Origin: JAXGTD01 sp040775095 | Lineage (GTDB): Bacteria; Pseudomonadota; Gammaproteobacteria; Chromatiales; Chromatiaceae | DNA length: 39,096 bases | Direction: 5' to 3' | NCBI GenBank assembly: GCA_040775095.1 | Contig: JAXGTD010000023.1 | Location: 1 to 39,096, forward strand | Part shown: positions 17,916 through 25,337 of the stretch, one piece after another | Numbering within the stretch: the first letter of the stretch is position 1 | Layout: each line of letters begins with the position of its first letter | The notes under the pieces: generated by a model | Databases searched by the model: none | Told to the model about the DNA's origin: nothing | The model's input: the letters and a program-made list of their open reading frames with translations, nothing else | Program-made: the position numbers and the translations under genes

Positions 17916-18439
17916 TGGAAGACGAGGGGGTGGTCGACGAACCGGGCCACGAGGGTCCGAGTAAGAGTCAGATCAAGCGCCAGCTGCACGCGCTGCAGAC
18001 CATGGCGGAGCAGCTGGTCACGCTTCCGCGTGGGGAGTTGGAGCAGCTCGGCCTCGGCGAGGCGACCTGGACGGCCATCGACGAGACGGCGCGGATCAAG
18101 GACCAGCGGGCGTTGCGCCGCCACTACAAACGCATTGCCGGCTGTCTGGCACGCGAGGATACCGAGCCGCTGCAGAGCTTGCTCGATGGGCGCGCGCGGC
18201 GGGAACGGGAGGCGTCTGCCCGCCACCATTGGCTCGAGCACTGGCGTGAACGTCTGATCGCCGAGGGGGATGCGGCCCTTGGGGAGTTCCTCGACGCCTA
18301 TCCGGCGGCCGACCGCCAGGCACTTCGGCAACTGGTGCGCGCGGCACAGCGCGATGTCGAGCGGGCCAAGCCCGATGCGCCGCGGCGGCTGTTCCGGCTT
18401 CTTCGCGACATCGTTGATGCGGCCGGCGGGACGCCCTGA
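17915..18439 (+). CDS. darP: ribosome biogenesis factor DarP (YjgA, DUF615)
   Basis: 174-aa helical, highly charged protein matching YjgA/DarP, which associates with late 50S ribosomal precursors. Conserved parts are the SKSQIKRQLHALQTMAEQLVTL start, IKDQRALRRHYKRIAGCLARED in the middle and a C-terminal RRLFRLLRDIVD helix. The family is essentially beta- and gammaproteobacterial, which helps place the organism. It is translated from an ATG overlapping the recJ stop. A strong hairpin follows the gene. Confidence 0.9.
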   Translation: MEDEGVVDEPGHEGPSKSQIKRQLHALQTMAEQLVTLPRGELEQLGLGEATWTAIDETARIKDQRALRRHYKRIAGCLAREDTEPLQSLLDGRARREREASARHHWLEHWRERLIAEGDAALGEFLDAYPAADRQALRQLVRAAQRDVERAKPDAPRRLFRLLRDIVDAAGGTP

Positions 18440-18442
18440 CGA

Positions 18443-18476
18443 GCCCCAGTGGCGGGGGGAGATCCGCCGCTGGGGC
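18443..18476. terminator. strong hairpin between convergent darP and exchanger genes
   Basis: Bases 18443-18455 pair with 18464-18476: thirteen pairs, one of them G-T, with an eight-base loop. It starts three bases after the darP stop. There is no T-run on either side, but its position and strength suit a two-way transcription stop. Confidence 0.5.
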
Positions 18477-18505
18477 GGCAGCAAGACAGGTACGGCCCGC
18501 TGGCG

Positions 18506-19534
18506 TCAGCCCTGGGGTAGGCTGCCGAGATGAAAGTTCAGCCAGGCGTTCAGCGCGAAGAGCGCGAACAGCAATAGACTGGTCCAGCCACCGACGCGCA
18601 GCACGCGCACCTGCGGGCGCAGGTACAGCGCGACGATCAGCGCCCCGGTCATCGTGATCGCCGTGATGCCGGAGACCAGATGCCCGACCGCGACGTCGGC
18701 GAGCAATGGGGCCGGGGTGTAGAACAGGTCATCGAGGGCCAGCACCAGCATGTTGAACAGGTTGCTGCCGAAGATGTTGCCGATGGCCAGGTTGATCGCG
18801 CCGATACGCAACGCCGTGAGCGTGACCACCAATTCCGGCGTCGAGGTGCTCAGGGCGGTGAACAGGGTGCCGGTGAACGACTGCCCCCATCCCATCGCGT
18901 GGGCCAGATCCTCCGAGACGTAAGGCAGCCAGATTCCGGCGGCGACCACGGCGGCCGCCGCGATGGCATAGCGCGTGACGAGGTCGCGCAGCGGTCGGTC
19001 GGTCCATTGGTCGGGCTCGCGCTCCACGAAGGTCTCGACCTCATCCTCCTGGAACCGATGCAGGGTGCGGATCGCGATCAGGTAGAAAAGGATCAGTATC
19101 GGTGTGCTCCAGGCGATGTGGCCGGCCAGCCCGGAGAGGTTGGCCTGTGCCGCGATCAGGCCCAGGCAGGCCACACCGATCAACAGGATGCTGAAGCCCG
19201 CGGAGAGCACGTGCTCGCGCTTGGCCAGTGCCAGCACCGGTCGGCCGCGGTTGAACAGGTCCAGGATCGCCAGGATCAGCAGGTTGTATACGCAGCTGCC
19301 CAGTGCGTCGCCCGCGGCGATATCCGGCAGCATCGCCACCGCCGAGGCGGTGATCCCGGCGCTGAGCTCCGGGAGTGACGTGACCGTGGCGATCAGCACG
19401 AGCCCGACCCAGGTCCCCCCCATGCCGGTCTTGTCGGCGATGGCGTCACCGTACTGGGTCAGCTTTACCCCGGCGATGCCGATGACCACGAGGCAGGCGG
19501 TGAACTGCAGCCAGACGATCGAGGCATCCGACAT
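18506..19534 (-). CDS. sodium/calcium exchanger family membrane protein
   Basis: 342-aa cation antiporter of the CaCA superfamily, about ten membrane helices. The two inverted alpha repeats are clear: TVTSLPELSAGITAS with GDALGSCVYNLL in the first half and STSTPELVVTLTALR with GNIFGSNLFNMLV in the second. The acidic residues of the two TPEL-type motifs bind the ion. An acidic cytoplasmic loop (FQEDEVETFVEREPDQW) separates the halves. The chosen ATG at 19534 follows a GGAG site; an upstream in-frame extension is low-complexity. It probably exports calcium in exchange for sodium or protons; the counter-ion is not readable. Confidence 0.9.
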   Translation of the reverse strand: MSDASIVWLQFTACLVVIGIAGVKLTQYGDAIADKTGMGGTWVGLVLIATVTSLPELSAGITASAVAMLPDIAAGDALGSCVYNLLILAILDLFNRGRPVLALAKREHVLSAGFSILLIGVACLGLIAAQANLSGLAGHIAWSTPILILFYLIAIRTLHRFQEDEVETFVEREPDQWTDRPLRDLVTRYAIAAAAVVAAGIWLPYVSEDLAHAMGWGQSFTGTLFTALSTSTPELVVTLTALRIGAINLAIGNIFGSNLFNMLVLALDDLFYTPAPLLADVAVGHLVSGITAITMTGALIVALYLRPQVRVLRVGGWTSLLLFALFALNAWLNFHLGSLPQG

Positions 19535-19697
19535 GGTATCTCCGGTGGGGTGGTGGGTTGGATGTGCCGGACAAGAACAGCTCGCAGGGTGCGGCACACC
19601 CGATTGTCGTGGACGTCCCGCCGGGCTTGGCGGCTGTCTGGCTCAAGCCGGTGGCTGGGGTACGCATCTGCGATCGGCCCAATCCACGGCAACCGCC

Positions 19698-21527
19698 TCA
19701 GTGGATGAATTGACTGTCGAGCTCGTTCGCGACGGGGCCCTTTTCCGGATAGGCCGGGGGCCGCTCGGGAAAAGCGCTGGATGAGACGCCGAACCAACAG
19801 AACTCGGCGGTCAGGTCCTGGGCCTGCCCGAGGGTGGTCAGGGTGACGCGTTTCCCGGTCTGGATGCCGACCGGCGTCTTCTCCCAGAACGTTTCCTGGG
19901 GTGGCGTGACGATGCCCCATCCACGCCGCGGATGGTGGATCAGCAGGGCCGGTAAGGGTTTGCCGATGACCTTGATCTTGCCGCCGTCCCCGTGGGCGCC
20001 CGCAACGCGTTTGTGCAGTGCGATGGGTGTGGCGTAGCTGGCGAGCTTCTCGATATCGATGACCACGAAGCCCGCCGCCGGCCTGTAAATGCGGTTGACC
20101 TTGCCGATGCGCGGGCGGAACACCTCGTCGTGCCCGAAACCGTACGCCAGCAGGTTACCGATGAACATCCGGTTGGTGAACCGGGTCTCCTGGGTCTTGA
20201 TGCGCATCTGCTCCTCGGTCTCGTAGAGCAGGTACCAGAGGCTCTCGTTCGCGGCCGAGCCGTCCTCCCCAATCATCGCCGAGCGCCGCGCGAACACGTT
20301 GGAGAGATCGCGTGATTTCTGCAGCCTGTCCCCGGAGCTGAAGATCGACAGCAGGTGGGCGCGCACCTCCTGGAAGCCCGTGTAGACGCGCAGGTCGCGG
20401 TGCTGCTGCTGCTCACTGGCCACGTCGCCCCATTTTCCGGGAAGCCCCAGATTGCGGTGCAGCAGAAACCCGATCGCGGTTTGCATGGCCGGCTCGCAGC
20501 GTGCAAGGCGCGGTGGCATGGAGAACCGGTTCGGGTCGGCACGGGCGCGAGAGAGCGCCGCAAAGTCCGTCTTGATCGCGTTGGCAAGGGCATGGTAATC
20601 GATCAACAGGGCCGGCCCCAGGTCGTCGCCCGTTGGTCTGTCCTCTGGCGGCCTGTCCTGATAGCAGCGCGTGACGAGCTGGTCCGTCCCCGGGGTGCCC
20701 GCGGGGGTCGGCGGGTCGAGGACCTGGATGCCGCCCTCGACGCTGCCACAATACTTGTGGATGAAGGACTGCCCCTGCTCGGGCCAGGCGGAATAGTCCA
20801 GGAGCTGGTACGCCTGGATCGAGCAGAACAGGTCCTGGAGCGATGCCTGGTGTGGGTCGCCGAGGGCACCGTGGTGGGCCGCCAATGTCGGCGTTGCCCT
20901 GTCGACCTGCTCAATCGGGCGCATGACGATGAAAACGGTATTGGCGATGCGCCAGGAATCCGGAGACGGTGGCATGTAACGCAGCGCGCGTATGCGGTGC
21001 CCTAGCCAAATGAGCTCCAGGACTCGGCAGGCGCAGCGATAGGCGCGCTCGCGCACCCGTGCGTACCAGAAGCGCCGGCGCCTGTAGTCGGACGCGAAGA
21101 GGATCTGATAGCCCTCGGTCAGCGAGGCGACGATGCGTTCGAACAGCTCGAGCAGCTCGCGGCGACCCTTGCTTTCCGGGATGCCACCGCCTTCTGTCGC
21201 CAGCAGCACGATCTGTGCCGCGGCCTCGGTATAGAAGGCGTGCGCGAGGGCCTCGTTGAGCTCGAAACGTCGGCGCGCCGACATGGCGTGCCGATTCACC
21301 GACCGGATCGTGGTCGCGAGATACTCGAAGATCTCTCTCGGCGTGGTGCGGTGCGCCTGCAATCCGGCGGCGAGCGCGGCCAGGCCCCCGGGGGGCTTCT
21401 TACCGACATGGGCGGGCGGCAGCAGATCGAAACGCAGATCGAGATCGCGCTCGGGGATGTCGAGTCCCAGGAATCGTCGGATGCGGCCACGCTCGCGCTG
21501 GATGAGGGGAGCGACGGAAACGGACAT
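19698..21527 (-). CDS. 609-aa protein of unknown function
   Basis: I do not recognise the family with confidence. It is a soluble, cytoplasmic-type protein without signal peptide or membrane helices. The N-terminal 200 residues are helical and Arg-rich (for example DYRRRRFWYARVRERAYRCACRVLELIW). The middle holds SLQDLFCSIQAYQLLDYSAWP. The C-terminal third (about 430-600) alternates strands, with FGHDEVFRPRIGKVNRIY, GKIKVIGKPLPALLI, WGIVTPPQETFWEKTPVGIQTGKRVTL-like segments, suggesting one or two small beta-barrels. It lies downstream of a DsrC-like gene and a membrane-anchored response regulator on the same strand (gaps of 283 and 98 bases), so a signalling role is possible but inferred only from position. 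Confidence 0.7.
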   Translation of the reverse strand: MSVSVAPLIQRERGRIRRFLGLDIPERDLDLRFDLLPPAHVGKKPPGGLAALAAGLQAHRTTPREIFEYLATTIRSVNRHAMSARRRFELNEALAHAFYTEAAAQIVLLATEGGGIPESKGRRELLELFERIVASLTEGYQILFASDYRRRRFWYARVRERAYRCACRVLELIWLGHRIRALRYMPPSPDSWRIANTVFIVMRPIEQVDRATPTLAAHHGALGDPHQASLQDLFCSIQAYQLLDYSAWPEQGQSFIHKYCGSVEGGIQVLDPPTPAGTPGTDQLVTRCYQDRPPEDRPTGDDLGPALLIDYHALANAIKTDFAALSRARADPNRFSMPPRLARCEPAMQTAIGFLLHRNLGLPGKWGDVASEQQQHRDLRVYTGFQEVRAHLLSIFSSGDRLQKSRDLSNVFARRSAMIGEDGSAANESLWYLLYETEEQMRIKTQETRFTNRMFIGNLLAYGFGHDEVFRPRIGKVNRIYRPAAGFVVIDIEKLASYATPIALHKRVAGAHGDGGKIKVIGKPLPALLIHHPRRGWGIVTPPQETFWEKTPVGIQTGKRVTLTTLGQAQDLTAEFCWFGVSSSAFPERPPAYPEKGPVANELDSQFIH

Positions 21528-21810
21528 AGGTATTACTCGGCAGCACGGGTATCGATCGCCGGGACTGCGTCTACATCGGTTTGGGTGGGTCCATCGGAGA
21601 TCGAAGGCCGCGTTGCCCGCTCGAAGGCGCCCAGCAGAGTTTACTCCATCGAGCGGCCCCGGCCTCCCACGAAACCCTGTCCGTCAGGTTGGCCTTTCCC
21701 GATCTGGATCTGGCCTGCTCGCGACGGCCGGCGGGTTGCCGGCACATCGCGTGCGCCATGTGCGTGGACCGCCACCGCGACGGTGACGGCGCTCCGCGGT
21801 GGGGTTCCCC

Positions 21811-22170
21811 TTATTGAACGCTTCCGAACGACCTGTCGGCGGCGCCCGCCGGCGCCTGCAGACCTGCCAGGCGGCAACCCTGGGCAACGGGGCCGCCGGG
21901 GAGGATCTCGTAGAGATGCTTCAATCCGCCCTTGGCGTGAAAGCGTTCGTCGAGCGCGTCGTGGAGCATGCGGACGTTGGGCCGATCGCTGCCGACGAAG
22001 AGCGCCTGTAATGCGCGGATCACGTCCCAGTGATCCTGGTCAAGCGAGAATCCGTCGCGCTGCGCTGCCGCCTCCGCGCTTTCTGGGGTCCAGTCGCTGG
22101 GTGCATGAGGGAAGCTCGGGTCGTGTGGTGCGGCGCCGGGGTTCATGATGTCGGCCATGGTTGCGGGCAT
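21811..22170 (-). CDS. DsrC/TusE-family protein lacking the C-terminal cysteine
   Basis: 119-aa member of the DsrC/TusE family of sulfur-carrier proteins. Family features are DWTPESAEAAAQRDGFSLDQDHWDVIRALQ, the VRMLHDALDERF helix, and the C-terminal arm LYEILPGGPVAQGCRLAGL. The inner cysteine (CysB, about C99) is kept. The outer cysteine (CysA), expected eleven residues later, is Ala, and the tail runs on with a nonstandard AADRSFGSVQ. True DsrC has both cysteines and TusE keeps the outer one, so this is neither; it resembles family members sometimes called RspA and presumed regulatory. The start at 22170 follows an AGAGGA site. It lies just downstream of the membrane-anchored response regulator. 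Confidence 0.8.
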   Translation of the reverse strand: MPATMADIMNPGAAPHDPSFPHAPSDWTPESAEAAAQRDGFSLDQDHWDVIRALQALFVGSDRPNVRMLHDALDERFHAKGGLKHLYEILPGGPVAQGCRLAGLQAPAGAADRSFGSVQ

Positions 22171-22268
22171 GTCGGAGTCCTCTCTTTCGCGATCTTGTGG
22201 TGTCTCGCAGCACTGCATCTTGCATCACAGGGTTTACTGGACTGCGGCCAACTCGTCAAGCCCGGTGC

Positions 22269-23090
22269 TCAGTGCCCGATCAGCAGCAGCCCGAGCACCA
22301 GGGCCGCGCTCCCGGCGAAAATCGCGCCGAGGGGCAAATGGCGGGGGCTGCCCCGGCGAACCCTGTCGCTCCCGCCGAGGTTGCCCTGGAGGTCCGCAAC
22401 GGCCTGTTCCACCAGGCGCTTGACGAGCGCATGCAGCTGCGCCTCACTGGGCGAGGGTGTGGCATCGGTCGGGATCCGCGCGGTGTGCATCTGTTCCAGG
22501 CGTTCGGCGTGGTCCGCGATCAGCGCGGCAACACGCTGCTGGGCTTGCTCCATGACCTGATCGGTTACCTGGGCCGTTGCCTGTTCGACCAGCCGCTCGA
22601 GCCATTCATCCCTGCCCTGTCCGTCGGTCGGTGCTGGTTGCAGGGCCGAGTCGGTGCGCGGCGTCGCCGGAATGGGGGAGGGGGTGGTCAGGGGTGGTTG
22701 CGCTGGGTCCGCCGCGGCACGGCTCTCGGCTACACGCTCGAGCAGACCGCGCAGCTGTGTGTCTGCCAAATCCTTTCGCAACAGCGCGAGTGCGCCCTTT
22801 CTTCGCGCCATGTCTTCCACGCGAGAGCCTCCGCTCGAGGAGCAGATCACCACCGGGAGCGCGGCGGTGGTGGGGTCCGCCTTCAGGAGCTCAAGCGCCT
22901 CGAGCCCGTTCATGCCCGGCAGCCGGCTGTCGAGGAACACCGCGTCCGGGGCCGCGGTTGCGATCATGGCGAGCGCCTTCTCCGCGCTGTCGGCGGTGAC
23001 GACCTCCGCGCCGAGCTGCTGCAGGCGAAGCCGCAACGCATAACGGGCTGCCTGCGAGTCGTCGACCAGAAGGATCTTCAGTATTGTCAT
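22269..23090 (-). CDS. response regulator receiver protein with C-terminal membrane anchor
   Basis: 273-aa protein. Residues 1-120 form a receiver domain: acidic pair D10/D11, phosphorylation site D54 in VFLDSRLPGMNG, Ser/Thr at ICSSSGG and Lys in LLRKDL. A Pro/Ala linker follows, then a Gln/Val-rich helical stretch (about 170-240, with coiled-coil character: EQATAQVTDQVMEQAQQRVA) and one hydrophobic helix at the very end (AIFAGSAALVLGLLLIGH). It therefore looks tail-anchored in the inner membrane with the receiver in the cytoplasm. No DNA-binding or enzymatic output domain is present. The ATG at 23090 starts exactly at the receiver; the upstream extension is discarded. No histidine kinase is nearby. 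Confidence 0.82.
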   Translation of the reverse strand: MTILKILLVDDSQAARYALRLRLQQLGAEVVTADSAEKALAMIATAAPDAVFLDSRLPGMNGLEALELLKADPTTAALPVVICSSSGGSRVEDMARRKGALALLRKDLADTQLRGLLERVAESRAAADPAQPPLTTPSPIPATPRTDSALQPAPTDGQGRDEWLERLVEQATAQVTDQVMEQAQQRVAALIADHAERLEQMHTARIPTDATPSPSEAQLHALVKRLVEQAVADLQGNLGGSDRVRRGSPRHLPLGAIFAGSAALVLGLLLIGH

Positions 23091-23367
23091 ATGGCGTCCT
23101 TCGGCCGTGGCCGAGTGATCCGGGTGATGGCTTGGGACTGGGCAGCGCCGCGCCAAGCGCTTACCATCACCGCGATATGAGCGGCGGCATGCAATCCATC
23201 CATGGATCATCCCAGCTCGCAATTCAACAAGTGTGGTTATCGATCACTTTAGTTTTTTACGTCTTGACGCCGCCGCACATGGCGAGTCATCCGTGATCTA
23301 CGCGAGGGAAATGCGTTACATCGGCGTTTTCCTTGCGCGAGTGTAGGAAATCGTGAGGCAAAGTTCC
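23091..23367. other. divergent promoter region with a local AT-rich island
   Basis: Between the response regulator (minus) and pgl (plus). Bases about 23217-23268 are clearly AT-richer than the rest of the window and include a TTTAGTTTTTTACG run and the inverted repeat CGTCTTGACG. A pair of divergent promoters is expected here, but I could not fix the -35/-10 boxes. No gene is seen. Confidence 0.45.
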
Positions 23368-24066
23368 ATGGGGTCATCCCTCCAATTGCCGGGCGCCCAG
23401 ACCCGGGTCCTTGACGACAAACAGGCCGTGGCGCGGGCCGCGGTCGAGCTGATCCTCCAGCAGGCAGACGCGGCCGTTGCCACACATGGACGCTTTCGCA
23501 TCCTGCTGGCAGGTGGCACCACGCCGAGCGCGGCTTATCGCCTACTCGCGTCCCGCGATGCCAGGTGGGAGGCCTGGGAGGTGTATCACGGCGACGAGCG
23601 ATGCCTGCCGCCGGGCGATGTGGAGCGCAACAGCCGTGCCGCCGCCGAGGCCTGGCTCGATCGGGTCCCGATCCCGCCGGAGGCGATTCACGTCATCCCG
23701 GCGGAGCAGGGCGCCGAGCCGGCGGCCGATGCCTACGAGCCGATCGTCGCCGCGGCGCTGCCGTTCGACCTGGTCCTGTTGGGCATCGGCGAGGACGGCC
23801 ATACGGCGAGCCTGTTCCCGGGACGGGCCGTTGCGCAGGGCCCGCTGGTCGTCCCGGTCCACGATGCCCCGAAACCGCCGCCGGACCGTGTCTCGCTGAC
23901 GCCCAAGGCGCTTGGGCAGAGCGCGCGGACGCTGATTCTGATCACCGGCGCGGGCAAACGCGATGCGGTCTCGCGCTGGCGTGCCGGCGAGCGCCTGCCC
24001 GTGGCCGAGGTCGCGGCCGCTGGCAACAGCCTCGTCTTGATCGATCGCGATGCGCTCCCGGACTGA
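23368..24066 (+). CDS. pgl: 6-phosphogluconolactonase
   Basis: Hydrolyses 6-phosphogluconolactone to 6-phosphogluconate in the pentose phosphate and Entner-Doudoroff pathways. About 232 aa, the normal length for the DevB/SOL-type enzyme. Conserved blocks are ILLAGGTTPSAAYRLL, VYHGDERCLPPGDVERNSR and LLGIGEDGHTASLFPG, the last holding the catalytic acid/His region. I prefer the ATG at 23368, preceded by GAGG at nine bases; a GTG at 23353 with AGGA four bases upstream is also possible and adds five residues. No zwf or edd gene is adjacent in the window, so it is outside the usual sugar cluster. Confidence 0.92.
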   Translation: MGSSLQLPGAQTRVLDDKQAVARAAVELILQQADAAVATHGRFRILLAGGTTPSAAYRLLASRDARWEAWEVYHGDERCLPPGDVERNSRAAAEAWLDRVPIPPEAIHVIPAEQGAEPAADAYEPIVAAALPFDLVLLGIGEDGHTASLFPGRAVAQGPLVVPVHDAPKPPPDRVSLTPKALGQSARTLILITGAGKRDAVSRWRAGERLPVAEVAAAGNSLVLIDRDALPD

Positions 24067-24144
24067 TCCCCTGCCGCGTCCCGCGTGGCGTCATGCCCGC
24101 CGGCACCAGGGCATCGCGGTGGCGGTTGGCGGGGGTGGCGGGCG

Positions 24145-24579
24145 ATGATAGCGCCCATGTTGTGGCCTTGTCGCACCCGCTCGAGGCGTGGGCCGACCGT
24201 CCTCGGCGCCCTGGCTGCCGGGGTTTTGCTGCTCGGGTCGGGCGTGGCGACCTCCGCCGGACCCTCGGTGGCGGAGCTCTCCGCGTTGTGCGAGCGCGCA
24301 TTTGCGCAGGGCAATGTCGGAGTCGATGCGGCAGCATGCGAGTGGTATGCGGCCCCCTGTCCGTGCAAGCTCCGCGACGCGGGGGCGGACGCGCCCACCT
24401 GGTGTATCCCGGAGCTCGAGGGCGTCGACAGTACGCTCCACCGGGTTGCGGCCGCGCTGCGTGCCCATCCCGATCAGGGTGCCCCCGCGGAAGGCGTCGT
24501 GCCGCGGATACTCGCCCGGCTCTATCCCTGTGCGCCGGCACCCCTCGGGGGCGGCAGCCCTTCCTCGGGGAAGCGCTGA
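24145..24579 (+). CDS. secreted Rap1a/Tai immunity-like protein
   Basis: 144-aa exported protein with a Sec signal peptide (TVLGALAAGVLLLGSGVATSA). The mature part has the cysteine pattern of the Rap1a/Tai family: CERAFAQ, CEWYAAPCPC, then WCIPELEGVDSTLHRVAAALRAHPD and a closing LARLYPC. That CxP-helix-hP-helix-PC layout is typical of these small periplasmic proteins. Some members neutralise type VI secretion amidase toxins of the Ssp/Tae4 type; many are orphans of unknown role. No effector gene is adjacent here. The central YxxG segment of the family is poorly conserved and there are extra cysteines. The ATG at 24145 follows a purine-rich GGGGGTGGCGGGCG stretch. Confidence 0.6.
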   Translation: MIAPMLWPCRTRSRRGPTVLGALAAGVLLLGSGVATSAGPSVAELSALCERAFAQGNVGVDAAACEWYAAPCPCKLRDAGADAPTWCIPELEGVDSTLHRVAAALRAHPDQGAPAEGVVPRILARLYPCAPAPLGGGSPSSGKR

Positions 24580-24581
24580 TT

Positions 24582-24612
24582 GGCGCGTTTCCCCCGCGGG
24601 TCCGAGCGCGCC
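24582..24612. terminator. hairpin between convergent genes
   Basis: GGCGCG (24582-24587) pairs with CGCGCC (24607-24612), with GC-rich sequence between, in the 41-base gap between two genes that face each other. No T-run. Confidence 0.3.
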
Positions 24613-24620
24613 GTCCTGGT

Positions 24621-25337
24621 TCAATCCAGCGCGCGCCCCTCGCCAGCCTCCTCGACGGTACGCCCGTCGCGGATGTGGTAGATGCGCCGGAACGTCGGGA
24701 TGATCTTCTCGTCGTGTGTCACCACGATGATGGCGGTGCGGTACTGCTGGGCCATCCGGTTTAGGATGCGAATAACGCCGAGCGCACGCTCGCTGTCGAG
24801 TGGCGCGGTGGGCTCGTCCGCCAGGATGACCGGCGGGCGGCTCACCAGGGCGCGGGCGATGGCCACGCGTTGCTGCTCCCCGCCGGATAGCTGAGAGGGC
24901 ATGGCGCTGGCGCGATGGGTCACGTCCAAGGCCGCCAGGAGCTCCCGCGCCCGCTCGCGCGCCTCGGCGTTGGGGCGCCCGGCGAGCATCGGCAGCAGCG
25001 CGACGTTGTCGGTGACATCGAGAAACGGGATCAGATAGGGCGCCTGGAACACGAAGCCGATCTTGTCGCGGCGCAGCGCGCGCAGGTCCGGGATGCGCCA
25101 GCCGTGGTCGTAGATCGGCGTATCACCGAGGGTCATGCGCCCCGCGCTCGGCTCGATCACCGCGCCGAGACACTTCAACAGCGTGCTCTTGCCGGAACCC
25201 GACGGGCCGACCAGTCCCACAACCTCGCCGGGGGCCACGACCATGTCGACTCCCTTGAGGGCGTCCACCGCCGTCTCGCCGGTGCCATAGCGCTTGCGAA
25301 GACCCTCGATGCGGATGCCCTGCGTTGACTCAGCCAC
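24621..25337 (-). CDS. ABC transporter ATP-binding protein, DevA/MacB/LolD type
   Basis: 238-aa ATPase. Walker A GPSGSGKST (about residues 44-52), Q-loop in FVFQAPYLIPFL, signature LSGGEQQRVAIARAL, Walker B VILADEPTAPLD and switch His in VVTHDEK are all intact. The Q-loop context and length place it with ATPases that power FtsX-like (type VII) transporters rather than importers. It overlaps the end of the permease gene by eight bases and is the last gene of a three-gene operon adaptor-permease-ATPase, like DevBCA of cyanobacteria. Confidence 0.92.
   Translation of the reverse strand: MAESTQGIRIEGLRKRYGTGETAVDALKGVDMVVAPGEVVGLVGPSGSGKSTLLKCLGAVIEPSAGRMTLGDTPIYDHGWRIPDLRALRRDKIGFVFQAPYLIPFLDVTDNVALLPMLAGRPNAEARERARELLAALDVTHRASAMPSQLSGGEQQRVAIARALVSRPPVILADEPTAPLDSERALGVIRILNRMAQQYRTAIIVVTHDEKIIPTFRRIYHIRDGRTVEEAGEGRALD

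Noticed and set aside
21811..22170. Ordinary TusE (tRNA thiolation) assignment for the DsrC-like protein
   Set aside because: TusE needs the C-terminal CysA, which is Ala here; no tusBCD genes are present in the window.
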